Below are positions 8,223-18,396 of a stretch of DNA of 64,000 nt, piece by piece. Numbering within the stretch: the first letter of the stretch is position 1; each line of letters begins with the position of its first letter. The DNA lies in NCBI RefSeq assembly GCF_013778505.1, contig NZ_JAAOWU010000008.1, forward strand, positions 124,001-188,000, in the 5' to 3' direction. Under the pieces are notes generated by a model. The model had not been told where the DNA came from and did not search any database. It saw only the letters and a program-made list of their open reading frames with translations. The position numbers and the translations under genes were made by a program. The stretch is from Pseudomonas sivasensis. Its GTDB lineage: Bacteria > Pseudomonadota > Gammaproteobacteria > Pseudomonadales > Pseudomonadaceae.

Positions 8223-9632
8223 ATGAAACGCTACGAAAAATTCGCCGAAGACATTGCCGAACTGATCCGCTCTGGCGTCCTGGGGCCTGGCCAACGTGTG
8301 CCGTCGGTGCGCTACGCCAGCCAAACCTACGGCGTCAGCCCGTCCACAGTGTTCCAGGCCTATTACCTGCTGGAACGCCGTGGCCTGATCCGTGCGCGGC
8401 CGCGTTCCGGCTACTTCGTCAACACCCATGCACCGAGCCCGTTCTCTGAGCCGGCGGTGAGCGAGCAGGTGCACGAGTCCACCGAGGTGGATGTCAGCGA
8501 GTTGGTGTTTTCCGTGCTCGACTCGATCAAAGACCCCAATACAGTGCCCTTCGGCTCGGCGTTCCCAAGCCCCATGCTGTTCCCGTTGCAACGCCTGGCC
8601 CGATCCCTGGCCAGCGCCAGCCGTGAAATGGACCCGCGCCTGGTGGTCACCGACATGTCGCCGGGCAATCCGCAGTTGCGTCGACAAATTGCCCTGCGCT
8701 ACATGGTCGGCGGCCTGATGCTGCCGATGGAAGAACTGCTGATCACCAATGGCGCCCTTGAAGCCCTGAACCTGTGCCTGCAAGCCGTGACGGAACCCGG
8801 CGATCTGGTGGCCATCGAGGCCCCGGCGTTCTATGCCTGCCTGCAAGTACTGGAACGCCTGAAGCTCAAGGCGGTGGAAATTCCGGTGCACCCGCGCGAC
8901 GGCATCGACCTCGGCGCCCTGGCCCAAGCCCTGGCGCGCTATCCGATCAAGGCCTGCTGGACCATGACCAGTTTCCAGAACCCCATGGGCGCAACGTTGC
9001 CGGAAGAAAAGAAGCAGGCACTGGTTGAGCTGTTGCGCAGTCACCAGGTGCCGCTGATTGAGGACGATGTGTACGCCGAGCTTTATTACGGGCAACAGGC
9101 GCCCAAGCCGGCCAAAGCCTTCGACACCGAAGGACTGGTGATGCACTGCGGTTCCTTTGCCAAGAGTCTGGCGCCCGGCTACCGCGTCGGCTGGGTCGCC
9201 GCCGGACGCTATGCGCAAAAGGTCGAACGTCTCAAGCTGATGACCTCGCTGTGCCCGTCGATGCCAGCCCAGGCGGCGATTGCCGACTACCTGCAACATG
9301 GCGGCTATGACCGCCACCTTCGCAAATTGCGTTATGCCCTGGAGGAGCAACAAAGCGCCATGCTCGCCGCCATCGCTCGGTATTTCCCGGCGCAGACCCG
9401 CGTCAGCCAGCCGGCCGGAGGGTATTTCCTGTGGCTGGAATTGCCGGAACAAACGGACTCATTGAAGTTGTTCCAGATGGCGCTGGCCCAAGGCATCAGC
9501 ATTGCACCGGGGCCGATTTTTTCGGCGACCCAGCGCTTCAGAAACTGTATTCGCCTGAACTATGGCAGCCCGTGGACCGAGGCCTCGGAGAAGGCGATGG
9601 AGACGTTGGGGCGGATTGTGCGGTCGTTTTGA
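8223..9632 (+). CDS. MocR-type regulator: GntR DNA-binding domain fused to PLP aminotransferase fold
   Basis: A 469-residue protein starting MKRYEKFAEDIAELIRSGVL. Residues 1-70 form a GntR winged helix (PSVRYASQTYGVSPSTVFQAYYLLERRGLI). The rest is a class I aminotransferase fold, with the PLP lysine in CGSFAKSLAPGYRVGW and the arginine near the C-terminus (RNCIRLNYG). MocR proteins regulate PLP, GABA, taurine or related metabolism. No metabolic partner adjoins this gene, so the effector cannot be told. It is transcribed alone after a REP, and a REPIN follows. Confidence 0.88.
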   Translation: MKRYEKFAEDIAELIRSGVLGPGQRVPSVRYASQTYGVSPSTVFQAYYLLERRGLIRARPRSGYFVNTHAPSPFSEPAVSEQVHESTEVDVSELVFSVLDSIKDPNTVPFGSAFPSPMLFPLQRLARSLASASREMDPRLVVTDMSPGNPQLRRQIALRYMVGGLMLPMEELLITNGALEALNLCLQAVTEPGDLVAIEAPAFYACLQVLERLKLKAVEIPVHPRDGIDLGALAQALARYPIKACWTMTSFQNPMGATLPEEKKQALVELLRSHQVPLIEDDVYAELYYGQQAPKPAKAFDTEGLVMHCGSFAKSLAPGYRVGWVAAGRYAQKVERLKLMTSLCPSMPAQAAIADYLQHGGYDRHLRKLRYALEEQQSAMLAAIARYFPAQTRVSQPAGGYFLWLELPEQTDSLKLFQMALAQGISIAPGPIFSATQRFRNCIRLNYGSPWTEASEKAMETLGRIVRSF

Positions 9633-9658
9633 GGGAGGGGGGGGTTGCTCTTTCTGAC

Positions 9659-9738
9659 GCCATCGGGAGCAAGCCCCCTCCCACATTTTGATCGGGTTCA
9701 CACAGTCCAAGTGTGGGAGGGGGCTTGCTCCCGATGGC
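9659..9738. repeat. REPIN (inverted pair of REPs)
   Basis: Two arms, 9659-9685 and 9712-9738, are perfect 27-base inverted copies of each other (core GGGGGCTTGCTCCCGATGG) separated by 26 bases. It lies between the convergent MocR-type gene and the SDR gene and could form a large cruciform or bidirectional terminator. Confidence 0.9.
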
Positions 9739-9759
9739 GCCCGCACAGACGCTACCGAC

Positions 9760-10506
9760 TCAACGGCCGCCACCCAAATCTAAAAAAGTCCCGGTGGCAT
9801 ACGACGCCTTATCCGACAACAACCAGATAATCGCTTCCGCCACTTCATCCGGCCGCCCTCCACGGGCCATGGGAATGCCGGACTCCAGCTTGCTGACCCG
9901 ATCCGGGTCGCCGCTGAGGGCGTGGAAGTCGGTAAAGATATAGCCGGGGCGTACTGCGTTGACGCGGATACCCTCACCTGCCACTTCTTTGGACAGGCCG
10001 ATGGTGAAGGTGTCGAGGGCGCCCTTGGAGGCTGCATAGTCCACGTATTCACCCGGCGACCCCAGGCGCGCCGCCACCGAGGACACGTTGACGATGCTGC
10101 CACCCTGCCCGCCATGTTTGGGCGACATGCGCAACACCGCGTGCTTGGCACACAGGATCGGCCCCAGCACATTGGTCCTCATGATGTTAAGGATGCGGAA
10201 TTCGGACATCTCATCGACCCGCGACTTGTGCGCCACGGTGCCGGCATTGTTGACCAGGGCGGTCACGCGGCCCAACTCGGCGTCGACGCGATGAAACAAC
10301 GCAATCACTTCATCTTCGATGCTGACATCAGCTCGCACAGCAATCGCCTGGGCACCCAGGCCACGGACCTGTTCCAGTACGCCCAGGGCGGCTTTTTCAT
10401 CGGAGCGGTAGTTGATGCAGATGCGATAGCCTTCGCGCGCCGCCAGCAGTGCCGTTTCGGCGCCAATACCGCGACTGCCCCCGGTGATGATGACAACTTT
10501 GTCCAT
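9760..10506 (-). CDS. Short-chain dehydrogenase/reductase (SDR family oxidoreductase)
   Basis: A 248-residue classical SDR. ATG 10506 has AGGAG about 9 bases upstream; longer in-frame starts lie over this site. Cofactor motif TGGSRGIG at residues 8-15, NNAG motif (VNNAGT), catalytic Ser in IVNVSSVAA and Tyr-Lys in YVDYAASKGALD. It resembles the E. coli YgfF / glucose 1-dehydrogenase-like group and probably uses NADP(H), since Arg follows the glycine motif. The substrate is unknown. It stands alone between a REPIN and the cyclic-di-GMP gene on the same strand. Confidence 0.88.
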   Translation of the reverse strand: MDKVVIITGGSRGIGAETALLAAREGYRICINYRSDEKAALGVLEQVRGLGAQAIAVRADVSIEDEVIALFHRVDAELGRVTALVNNAGTVAHKSRVDEMSEFRILNIMRTNVLGPILCAKHAVLRMSPKHGGQGGSIVNVSSVAARLGSPGEYVDYAASKGALDTFTIGLSKEVAGEGIRVNAVRPGYIFTDFHALSGDPDRVSKLESGIPMARGGRPDEVAEAIIWLLSDKASYATGTFLDLGGGR

Positions 10507-10559
10507 GCGTACGGTCTCCTGATCCAACCTGGCGTTAGGGTTGGATCCGATACTAACCG

Positions 10560-12656
10560 TCAGGCACTGTTTTTGTCAGGCGCCTGTGCGTCCTCGGCCC
10601 GCAGAATATCCGCCATGAAACCATCGGCCGGCAGCGGATGCCCCAGCAAGTAACCCTGCAGGGAGTTACAGCCCAGCCGCGTGAGGAAACTCTGCTGCAC
10701 GTCCGTTTCCACGCCTTCGGCGACAATCCGCAATCCCAAGGCCTGGCCGAGGGCAACGATGGCCGAAACGATGGCGGCGTCATCGCTGTCGTGCTCAAGG
10801 TCGCGCACAAAACCGCGGTCGATCTTCAACTCGTTGGCCGGCAGGCGCTTGAGGTACATCAGGCTGGAATAGCCGGTGCCGAAGTCATCGATGGACAGGT
10901 CGACGCCCATGTCCGAGAGCTGCTGCAACACCGTCATACTCGCGTCGGCATCGCTCATGGCGGTGGTTTCGGTGATCTCCAAGGTCAGGCTGTTGGCCGG
11001 CAACTGATGACGATCAAGGGCGTCGGCCACACTCTTGACCAGCCCCGCATGGCAGAACTGCAACGCCGACAGGTTCACGGCGATGCGCCAATGCTCATAA
11101 CCCAGCGCGTACCACACGCTCATCTGACGGCAGGCCTCATTAAGCACCCATTCGCCGATGGGAATGATCAAGCCAGTCTTTTCCGCCAGTTCGATAAAGG
11201 TGGCCGGCAACAACAGGCCCTGCTGCGGATGCTCCCAGCGCACCAGCGCTTCGGCGCCCACCGCAATACCACTGACCGCATCGAACTTGGGCTGGTAGTA
11301 CAAGCGAAATTGCTCTTGGTCGAGGGCGTTGCGCAGGTCCTGCAACAACTGCAATTGCTTGCGCGCATTGGTGTTCATCGACACGTCGAAAAAGCTGTAG
11401 CCGTTCTTGCCCATGCCCTTGGCGTGGTACATCGCGGCGTCGGCGTTCATCAACAATTCCTGGGGGTTGCCACCGTTACCTGGGAACACAGCGATGCCGA
11501 TACTGGCCGAGATTTTCAGCTCATGCTCGGCCACCTGGAATGAGCGGTTGATCAGCCCGACCTGCCGCTCGGCCAAGCGCAGGGCATCGTCTGGCTGGCT
11601 CAGTTGCACCAACAGCACAAATTCATCACCGCCGATGCGCGCCAGGGTGTCGTGGCCGCGCAAGTCTTCGCGCAGGCGCAGGCCGACTTCGCGCAGCAAC
11701 TGGTCGCCCATGTGATGGCCAAAGGCATCGTTGACTGGCTTGAAGCCATCCAGGTCGATAAACATCAAGGCGAAGCAACCGCCCTGCTCGTTAACCGCCT
11801 GTATGGCCTGTTGAATCCGATCGGCCAGCAACGTGCGGTTAGGCAGACCGGTGAGCATGTCATGCAGGGCCAGGTGGGTCAGTTCCTGATTGGCCAGGCT
11901 GAGGGAGTCGGCGAGCACCGCGGTGCGGGCCTCCAGTCGCGCGTCGAGCAACGAGGTCAGCAACGCGATGGCAAGCACCGCCAGGGTGGTGACCAGCACC
12001 AGGTTATCCAGGCCCTTGCCGGTCAAGCCGTCCAACGCGGCAGCGCAGTAGCTGTCATCGGCAAAGCGTGCCGCGGCCATTCCGGTGTAATGCATACCGA
12101 CGATGGCAAACCCCATCACCACCGCCGCCCCGCCGCGTGCCAGGCGTACATACGGCGTGTTGCGCCGCAGGTTGAAAGCTATCTGCAAGGCGGCGCCCGA
12201 GGCCACGACCGCTATTAACAGAGAAGCTCCAAACAAGGTGGGGTCGTAGTCGATACCGGGGGTCATGCGCATCGCGGCCATGCCGGTGTAATGCATGGTG
12301 GCAATGCCGGTGCCCATGACCAGCGCGCCAAACACCAATTGCCAGGCGGGCAAGCGCGGCTGGCTGACCAGCCATAAGGCAAAGCCGCTGGACATCACCG
12401 CGATCAACAACGACAGCGCGGTAATGCCGATATCGAAGCCCAAGGCAAACGGCAGGCGCAGGGCCAACATGCCGATGAAGTGCATCGACCAGACACCCAC
12501 GCCCATGGCCAATGCCCCGCCGGCCATCCACAAATAAACCGCGCGGCCCTTGGCGGTCGCAATGCGGCCGGTCAGGTCCAGCGCGGTATAAGAGGCCAGG
12601 ATCGCAACGCACAGGGAGATCACGACGAGGGAGGTTGAATAACTACCGATGAGCAT
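10560..12656 (-). CDS. MHYT-GGDEF-EAL membrane protein (cyclic-di-GMP turnover)
   Basis: 698 residues from ATG 12656; a TTG 18 bases further upstream is possible but has no ribosome site. The N-terminal 240 residues form the seven-helix MHYT sensor with three signature repeats (MHFIGM, MHYTGM, MHYTGM) proposed to bind copper and sense NO, CO or O2. A GGDEF domain with intact RIGGDEF follows, then an EAL domain with EALVRWEHP and the DDFGTGYSSL loop. Both catalytic motifs look intact, so the protein may be bifunctional. The domain order is that of P. aeruginosa MucR and NbdA; I cannot tell which is the ortholog. Confidence 0.92.
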   Translation of the reverse strand: MLIGSYSTSLVVISLCVAILASYTALDLTGRIATAKGRAVYLWMAGGALAMGVGVWSMHFIGMLALRLPFALGFDIGITALSLLIAVMSSGFALWLVSQPRLPAWQLVFGALVMGTGIATMHYTGMAAMRMTPGIDYDPTLFGASLLIAVVASGAALQIAFNLRRNTPYVRLARGGAAVVMGFAIVGMHYTGMAAARFADDSYCAAALDGLTGKGLDNLVLVTTLAVLAIALLTSLLDARLEARTAVLADSLSLANQELTHLALHDMLTGLPNRTLLADRIQQAIQAVNEQGGCFALMFIDLDGFKPVNDAFGHHMGDQLLREVGLRLREDLRGHDTLARIGGDEFVLLVQLSQPDDALRLAERQVGLINRSFQVAEHELKISASIGIAVFPGNGGNPQELLMNADAAMYHAKGMGKNGYSFFDVSMNTNARKQLQLLQDLRNALDQEQFRLYYQPKFDAVSGIAVGAEALVRWEHPQQGLLLPATFIELAEKTGLIIPIGEWVLNEACRQMSVWYALGYEHWRIAVNLSALQFCHAGLVKSVADALDRHQLPANSLTLEITETTAMSDADASMTVLQQLSDMGVDLSIDDFGTGYSSLMYLKRLPANELKIDRGFVRDLEHDSDDAAIVSAIVALGQALGLRIVAEGVETDVQQSFLTRLGCNSLQGYLLGHPLPADGFMADILRAEDAQAPDKNSA

Positions 12657-13092
12657 GGGATTTCTCGCGGGCAACAGTTTTGAGACGTCCGTGCCAGGGT
12701 GGCAAAGCGCGCGATTGTAGCGAGATTAATTCTGGTGCAGGTGATTAATTATCATAGGGCCATCACCTGTAATTTGACGTCAAACTACTGGCCAGGTCCG
12801 GAGTGGTCTATAGCTCGTGTGCGACGTCACCTGCGTATCAAAGGCAGTGTGTCGCTTCAGTGTTGGCGGGTCTCGGGATAACAAAAACTAAAAATTTTAG
12901 AGGATTGTTACCCCTTTTCCAGTATAGACGCCCGTATTTTGAAATCGGGCTTAACACAAACTCCCAGCATCCTGCACTCCATAAAAATAAAATTTTTATT
13001 CCGTAAGGATATATAAAACTGTCATATCTTACAGGTGACTTTCATGCTGAGAGCGATAAACTTTACTCCACATGACATTCGGAGTTTCAGAA
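12657..13092. other. AT-rich intergenic region with clustered short palindromes
   Basis: No gene is supported in these 436 bases. It holds the divergent start regions of the MHYT gene and the orphan gene at 13093. Visible structures are an inverted pair CAGGTGA (12738-12744) / TCACCTG (12763-12769), a perfect 12-base palindrome TTTGACGTCAAA (12773-12784), another TCACCTG (12827-12833), an AT palindrome AATAAAA-T-TTTTATT (12986-13000) and the CTGTYA-N4-TDACAG motif (13019-13034). Base composition falls sharply from about 12890 on. Confidence 0.7.
13019..13034. promoter_or_regulatory. Candidate operator CTGTCA-N4-TTACAG (copy 1 of 3)
   Basis: CTGTCATATCTTACAG followed by GTGA, 58 bases in front of the orphan ORF at 13093. 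It is a near-palindrome shared with sites at 55592-55607 and 63716-63731 in front of other orphan genes. A shortened relative (TCACCTGTAA...TTGACG) lies at 12763-12779. Confidence 0.55.
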
Positions 13093-13662
13093 ATGGCCAT
13101 CATCGCACTTCTATACCCTAATAATACTGAGAATACTGGCCACCTGAAAGGCACTCAATGTATTCGAGACAAAGGCGGCGAAATCAAGTCTTATAGAATC
13201 GAAAACATCGGAGATGCTCAAGCAGTGACCGATATAACACCCTATGTAGAGCGAAAAATTGCTGAACGCGGAACTTTCCCCATTGACGATGGCGAGTACG
13301 TAGTAAGCACTCATCTATGTTATGACAAACAAATATGTTATGAAAAACAAAAAATATATGAAGTCTGGGGGAGAATCGACGCTTTCGAGGACACGGTCAT
13401 TACCTATCATTTTCCCGGTGGAAAAGAATACCAATTAACCGACGGAGATAACCGAGTATTGAAATTTCGAGTTGCTTGTAAAGTTGACCAAATTCTAAAA
13501 TACCTACCACGGTACACAAAAATAATTCTGGAATACAAAGGTCGCTCTACAACAGAATTTGGGAGTTTGATATCGTATAACCATGACTCTTTAGAGCTGC
13601 ATGTTGAGAACAACTCCAAGTCATACAAATTTGCTGATTTAATATCCCTCAGAGCCATTTAA
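13093..13662 (+). CDS. Orphan AT-rich protein (189 aa), unknown function
   Basis: ATG 13093 has GGAG 8 bases upstream; an in-frame ATG at 13072 precedes that site and is less likely. The product (MAIIALLYPNNTENTGHLKG...) has no signal peptide or membrane segment and reads like a beta-rich soluble protein with many Tyr, Lys and Ile. I recognise no family. Codon use is strikingly AT-rich compared with both neighbours (many AAA, ATA and TTA codons), which suggests horizontal transfer or relaxed recent acquisition. It is flanked by a palindrome-rich promoter region and followed by a hairpin. Confidence 0.75.
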   Translation: MAIIALLYPNNTENTGHLKGTQCIRDKGGEIKSYRIENIGDAQAVTDITPYVERKIAERGTFPIDDGEYVVSTHLCYDKQICYEKQKIYEVWGRIDAFEDTVITYHFPGGKEYQLTDGDNRVLKFRVACKVDQILKYLPRYTKIILEYKGRSTTEFGSLISYNHDSLELHVENNSKSYKFADLISLRAI

Positions 13663-13688
13663 CTCAGGTTGGCAAACAATGATGAGTG

Positions 13689-13717
13689 AGCCGAACAAAG
13701 AGCCCTTTCGTTCGGCT
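13689..13717 (+). terminator. Hairpin after the orphan gene
   Basis: 8-bp perfect stem AGCCGAAC / GTTCGGCT with a 13-base loop, 27 bases after the stop of the orphan gene. No U-tract follows, so termination is plausible but not certain. Confidence 0.5.
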
Positions 13718-13828
13718 ATCGCGCGTTGGCCTGTTGATCTTCGCTCAGCAACTACAGACTCAATTGGCTAAGACCGCACCAAGTGCGCGCAACGAGTCCT
13801 GACCACGTAGCATTATTCCCCCTCACGC

Positions 13829-15292
13829 CTACTCGGCTATTGACGTCTGCCCATCCCAACCGCCCCCCAAAGCGGCAATCAGTTGCACGCTGGCTACCAA
13901 CCGGCTCTGCAGCAGCGTTAACACCGTGCGTTCATTGCTGAGTGCGGTCGCCTGTACCGTCACCACATCCAGGTAGGCAATCAACCCCGCCTTGTACTGG
14001 TTCTGAGTCAAGCGCAGGGATTCGCGCGCCGCTTCCAGCGCTTCGTTACTGACCACCGCCTCGTCTTCCAGCACCTTGAGTTGCACCATGTAGTTTTCCA
14101 CTTCACGGAAGCCGTCGAGCACCGTCTGGCGGTACTTGGCCACAGTTTCGTCGTAGGACGCCACAGTGCGGTCGACTTCCGCCGAGCGCTGGCCGCCGTC
14201 GAACAAGGTCATGGCCAGCTTCGGGCCCACTGACCAGAAGCGGTTTGGCAGGCTGATCCAGTCAGCGTACGTGCTGCTGGAATAACCACCGGCCAGGCTC
14301 AGGCTCAAGTCTGGGTAGTAGGCGGCCTTGGCCACGCCAATATTGGCGTTGGCAGCGATCACCGAGCGCTCGGCCGAGGCGATGTCCGGGCGGCGCTCCA
14401 GCAACTGCGACGGCAGGCTCACCGGAATCTGTGGCAGTGCCGGGATGTCCTTGCTCACGGCCAGGTTGAAGTTGGCCGGCGCTTCGCCGATCAATACCGC
14501 AATGGCGTTTTCCAGCTGCGCACGCTGCCAGATCAGGTCGATCAGACTCGCCTGGGTGCTCTTGAGCTGGGTTTGCGCCTGGGCCACCGCATCCTTGCCG
14601 GAGACACCAGCGCGGTATTGGTTTTCGGTCATTTGCAGGGAGCGCTGGTAAGTGTCCAGCGTGGCTTGCAGCAAGCGGGTCTGTTCGTCCATTACGCGCA
14701 ATTGCAGGTAGCTCTGCACCAGTTCCGATTGCTGGCTCAAGCGCATGGCCGCCAAGTCCGCCGAGCTGGCTTCGGCGCTGGCTTCATTGGCTTCCAGACC
14801 ACGGCGCAATTTGCCCCAGATGTCGGCTTCCCAGCTCACGCCCAATTGCGCGTTGAGGGTGTCGCGGATACCACTGCTGGAACTGCTGAGGCTTGCGCTG
14901 CTGCTGCCGGTGCCCTGGCTGGCGCGGGTTTTACCGGCGCTCAGGTCGACCGTCGGGTAAAACGCCCCGCGCGAACTGCGCACCAGTGCCTGGGCCTGGC
15001 GAAAACGCGCCTCGGCCTGTGCCACCGTCTGGTTAGCCGTATTCAGGCGCACCACCAGGTCGTTGAGCTGGCGGTCGCCGTACAACTCCCACCAGGCGCC
15101 ACGGGCCAAGGAATCACTCGGCGTGGCCTGACGCCAGCCCTGGGCCTCCTTGAATTGCACGGGTTCGATAACATCCGGGCGCTTGTAGTCCGGGCCGACG
15201 GCGCAGGCGCTGAGCAATACGCCGCAAAGCACCAGGCTCGCGACACGGGAACCGCGGGTCATGGCCAATTTGGCAAAGGTTGAATCGGTCAT
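13829..15292 (-). CDS. opmB: Outer-membrane efflux lipoprotein of the MuxABC pump
   Basis: A 487-residue NodT/OprM-type outer-membrane factor. A lipoprotein signal peptide ends in the lipobox LLSAC, followed by AVGPDYKRPDV, a typical OprM-family start. Two long coiled-coil/OEP repeats follow (about 60-260 and 280-470). Start ATG 15292 overlaps the stop of the upstream RND gene as ATGA, so translation is probably coupled; longer in-frame starts lie inside muxC. It is the last gene of a four-gene operon (muxA-muxB-muxC-opmB) and supplies the exit channel of the tripartite pump. Confidence 0.92.
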   Translation of the reverse strand: MTDSTFAKLAMTRGSRVASLVLCGVLLSACAVGPDYKRPDVIEPVQFKEAQGWRQATPSDSLARGAWWELYGDRQLNDLVVRLNTANQTVAQAEARFRQAQALVRSSRGAFYPTVDLSAGKTRASQGTGSSSASLSSSSSGIRDTLNAQLGVSWEADIWGKLRRGLEANEASAEASSADLAAMRLSQQSELVQSYLQLRVMDEQTRLLQATLDTYQRSLQMTENQYRAGVSGKDAVAQAQTQLKSTQASLIDLIWQRAQLENAIAVLIGEAPANFNLAVSKDIPALPQIPVSLPSQLLERRPDIASAERSVIAANANIGVAKAAYYPDLSLSLAGGYSSSTYADWISLPNRFWSVGPKLAMTLFDGGQRSAEVDRTVASYDETVAKYRQTVLDGFREVENYMVQLKVLEDEAVVSNEALEAARESLRLTQNQYKAGLIAYLDVVTVQATALSNERTVLTLLQSRLVASVQLIAALGGGWDGQTSIAE

Positions 15293-18200
15293 AGCGCAGT
15301 GTCCAGGGCAGCATCGGTACGCACGCCGCGCCATTTATTGAAACGATGGCGCGCGCGGTCGAGATAAAGGTAAACCACCGGGGTGGTGTAAAGGGTCAGG
15401 ACCTGGCTGAAGACCAGGCCGCCAATGATGGTCAGGCCCAGGGGGCGACGCATTTCGGCGCCGTCGCCGGCGCCGAGCAGCAAGGGCAAGGCACCGAGGA
15501 TGGCCGCCAGCGTGGTCATCAGGATCGGCCGCAGACGCAACAGGCAAGCGCTGCGAATCGACTCCAAGGGGCCCAAGCCGTCGTTACGCTCCAGTTGCAG
15601 GGCCAGGTCGATCATCAGGATTGCGTTTTTCTTCACCACGCCGATCAGCAGGAACAGCCCCAGCAAGGAGATCAGGCTGAACTCGCCCCCTGTCAGGTAG
15701 ATCGCGAGCATGGCGCCGACGCCGGCCGACGGCAGGGTCGAGAGGATCGTCAGCGGGTGAATGTAGCTCTCATACAGAATGCCCAACACCAGGTACACCG
15801 CCACGAGCGCGCCGAGGATCATGAACGGCTGGCCTTTCTGGGTGGCTGCGAAGGCATCGGCAGTGCCGGCCATCTTGGCGATCACGTCCTCGGGCAAACC
15901 GACCTTGGCAATCGCCCGTTCGATGGCGGCCGTGCCCTGCTCCACCGTCACCCCTTCGGCCATGTCGAAGGCGATGTTTTCCGAGGCGAACTGGCCTTCG
16001 TGACTGACCCGGTCATCGGCCAGGCTGTTCTCGTAATGGGCAATGGTCGACAACGGCACCCGTGCGCCATCGGCAGTAATCACCTGCATCTGGTTGAGGG
16101 TGATCGGGTCCTGGGCGTATTTGGGGTTGACCTCCATGACCACCTGATACTGGTTAAGGCTGTCGTAGATCGTAGAAATCTGCCGTTGGCTGTAGGCGTT
16201 GTTCAACACCCCGGTGACCATGTCCATGTCGATGCCCAGGCGCTTGGCCTGGTCGCGGTCGACAATCAGCGTGACCTGGGCTGCGCCCCGGCCTTCACGG
16301 GCGTCGATGGCGGTGAGTTGCGGCAGTCCACGCAACGCAGCGACGACTTTCGGGTACCACAGGCGCAATGCGGCCAGATCACCGCTTTGCAGGATGTAGG
16401 AGTACTGCGCGCTGGTCTGGTCGCGGCTGCCGCCAAATTGCAGGTCTTGGTCAGCCATCAGGAACAGGCGCCCGCCCGGCACCAGCGGCACTTCCTTGCG
16501 CAGGCGCTCAATCACCGCCTGGGCAGAAATCTTGCGTTCGCTGATGGGCTTGAGGCGTACCAGCATTACCGCGTTGTTGGTGCCGTTGTTGCCGCCGATA
16601 AAGCCCGCCACGCTAAGCACCGCCGGGTCCTTGAGCACCGCCTTGCGGAAAGTCTCCATCTTCGGCTGCATCACGCTGAACGACAGCCCGTCATCGCCGC
16701 GCACAAAGCCGATTAACTGGCCGGTGTCCTGCTGGGGCATAAAGGTTTTCGGCACCACCACGTACAACGCCACGTTCATGCCGATGGTCAGCAACAAGCT
16801 GAGCAAGGTCAGGCGTCGATGGCGCAGTACCCAGTCCAGACTGGTGGCATAACCGGCGACCATCCGGTCGTTGATCCTCTGGCTCCAGCGCTGCAAACCG
16901 GTCATCCGGTCTTTGACGTGGGGCTTGAGCCAGCGAGCGCAGAGCATGGGGGTCAAGGTCAGCGAGACAATCAACGACACAATGATCGCGGCGGACAAGG
17001 TGATGGAAAACTCGCGGAACAGGTTGGTGACAATCCCGCCCATAAACAGAATGGACAAGAACACCGCCACCAGCGACACGTTCATCGACAGCAAGGTAAA
17101 GCCGACTTCCTGGGCGCCCAAGTACGCCGCGTTCATGGGCGGCACACCATCGTCGATATGCCGGGAAATGTTCTCCAGCACCACAATGGCATCGTCCACC
17201 ACCAGGCCGGTGGCCAGGATCAACGCCATCAGCGAAAAGTTGTTCAGCGAGAACCCGTACAAGTACATCACCGCGAAAGTGCCCACCAGCGACACCGGCA
17301 CCGCCAGGGTCGGGATCAGCGAGGCGCGGAAGTTACCGAGGAACAGGTAAACCACCAGAATCACCAGCCCCACGGCAATCAGCAGGGTCATCTCGGCTTC
17401 GTGCAAGGTGGCGGTGATGACCGGCGAGCGGTCCATGGCCAGGCTGAGCTTGACGCTGGACGGCAGCACCGCCTGCAACGCCGGCAGTTGAGCCTTGATC
17501 TGTCGGACGGTCTCGATGATGTTGGCGCCGGACTGGCGGTTGATCACCAACAGCACCGCCGGCTCGTTGTTGAAGAAGCCGCTGTTGTAGCGGTCTTCAA
17601 CGCCGTCGCTAATCTTCGCCACATCCGACAGGCGCAAGGCCGCGCCATTCTGGTAGCGAATCAGCAGCGGCTCGTAGTCCTTGGCTTTTTCCAACTGGTC
17701 ATTGGCCTGGATCTGCCAGTTGCGCTCGCTGTCTTCCAGCGACCCCTTGGGTCGCCGCTGGTTGGCGTTGGCAATGGTGTTGCGCACATCGTCCAGAGCC
17801 ACGCCGTACTGGTCGAGGGCCTTGGGCTCCAGCTCGATGCGCACCGCTGGCAGGGAACTGCCGCCGATCTGCACTTCGCCCACACCCGGCACTTGGGACA
17901 GGCTTTGGGACAGGATGGTCGAGGCCAGGTCATAGAGCTGGCCCTTTTGCAACACGTCCGAGGTCAGCGACAGCACCATGATCGGCGCCTGGGACGGGTT
18001 GATTTTCTTGTAGGTAGGCATGCTGCGCATGCCGCTGGGCAGCAGGTTGCGTGACGCGTTGATCGCCGCCTGCACTTCACGCGCCGCGCCGTTGATATCA
18101 CGGTCGGAGTCAAACGCCAGGATCACTCGGGTAGAGCCCTGGCTCGACGAACTGCTCATGGTGGTGATGCCGGCAATCGCGCCAAAGGAGCGCTCCAGCG

Positions 18201-18396
18201 GCGTGGCCACGGTCGAGGCCATCACCTCGGGGCTGGCACCCGGCAAGCTGGCCGAGACCACGATCACCGGGAAGTCGATCTGCGGCAGCGGCGAGACCGG
18301 CAACAGGTTAAAGCTCACCCCGCCCAGCAGCATGATCGCCAGGCTCAGCAGCAGGGTCGCTACCGGTCGGCGGATGAAAGGTCCGGACAGGTTCAT
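15289..18396 (-). CDS. muxC: RND efflux transporter subunit MuxC (MdtC-like)
   Basis: A 1035-residue RND protein with twelve transmembrane helices and two large periplasmic loops. Helix 4 carries the proton-relay Asp pair in [14 protein letters not shown]. In E. coli MdtBC and Pseudomonas MuxBC two different RND subunits assemble into one heterotrimer, and the adjacent MuxB gene fits this. Its ATG at 18396 overlaps the muxB stop as ATGA, and its own stop overlaps the opmB start. Ordering (fusion protein, RND, RND, outer-membrane factor) is the basis for the mux assignment. Known substrates of the P. aeruginosa pump include novobiocin, aztreonam and macrolides. Confidence 0.92.
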   Translation of the reverse strand: MNLSGPFIRRPVATLLLSLAIMLLGGVSFNLLPVSPLPQIDFPVIVVSASLPGASPEVMASTVATPLERSFGAIAGITTMSSSSSQGSTRVILAFDSDRDINGAAREVQAAINASRNLLPSGMRSMPTYKKINPSQAPIMVLSLTSDVLQKGQLYDLASTILSQSLSQVPGVGEVQIGGSSLPAVRIELEPKALDQYGVALDDVRNTIANANQRRPKGSLEDSERNWQIQANDQLEKAKDYEPLLIRYQNGAALRLSDVAKISDGVEDRYNSGFFNNEPAVLLVINRQSGANIIETVRQIKAQLPALQAVLPSSVKLSLAMDRSPVITATLHEAEMTLLIAVGLVILVVYLFLGNFRASLIPTLAVPVSLVGTFAVMYLYGFSLNNFSLMALILATGLVVDDAIVVLENISRHIDDGVPPMNAAYLGAQEVGFTLLSMNVSLVAVFLSILFMGGIVTNLFREFSITLSAAIIVSLIVSLTLTPMLCARWLKPHVKDRMTGLQRWSQRINDRMVAGYATSLDWVLRHRRLTLLSLLLTIGMNVALYVVVPKTFMPQQDTGQLIGFVRGDDGLSFSVMQPKMETFRKAVLKDPAVLSVAGFIGGNNGTNNAVMLVRLKPISERKISAQAVIERLRKEVPLVPGGRLFLMADQDLQFGGSRDQTSAQYSYILQSGDLAALRLWYPKVVAALRGLPQLTAIDAREGRGAAQVTLIVDRDQAKRLGIDMDMVTGVLNNAYSQRQISTIYDSLNQYQVVMEVNPKYAQDPITLNQMQVITADGARVPLSTIAHYENSLADDRVSHEGQFASENIAFDMAEGVTVEQGTAAIERAIAKVGLPEDVIAKMAGTADAFAATQKGQPFMILGALVAVYLVLGILYESYIHPLTILSTLPSAGVGAMLAIYLTGGEFSLISLLGLFLLIGVVKKNAILMIDLALQLERNDGLGPLESIRSACLLRLRPILMTTLAAILGALPLLLGAGDGAEMRRPLGLTIIGGLVFSQVLTLYTTPVVYLYLDRARHRFNKWRGVRTDAALDTAL

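Noticed and set aside
9659..9738. CRISPR array or transposon ends
   Set aside because: The repeated TGTGGGAGGGGGCTTGC units here and elsewhere are scattered single or paired inverted elements without regular spacers or a transposase; they fit REP/REPIN.
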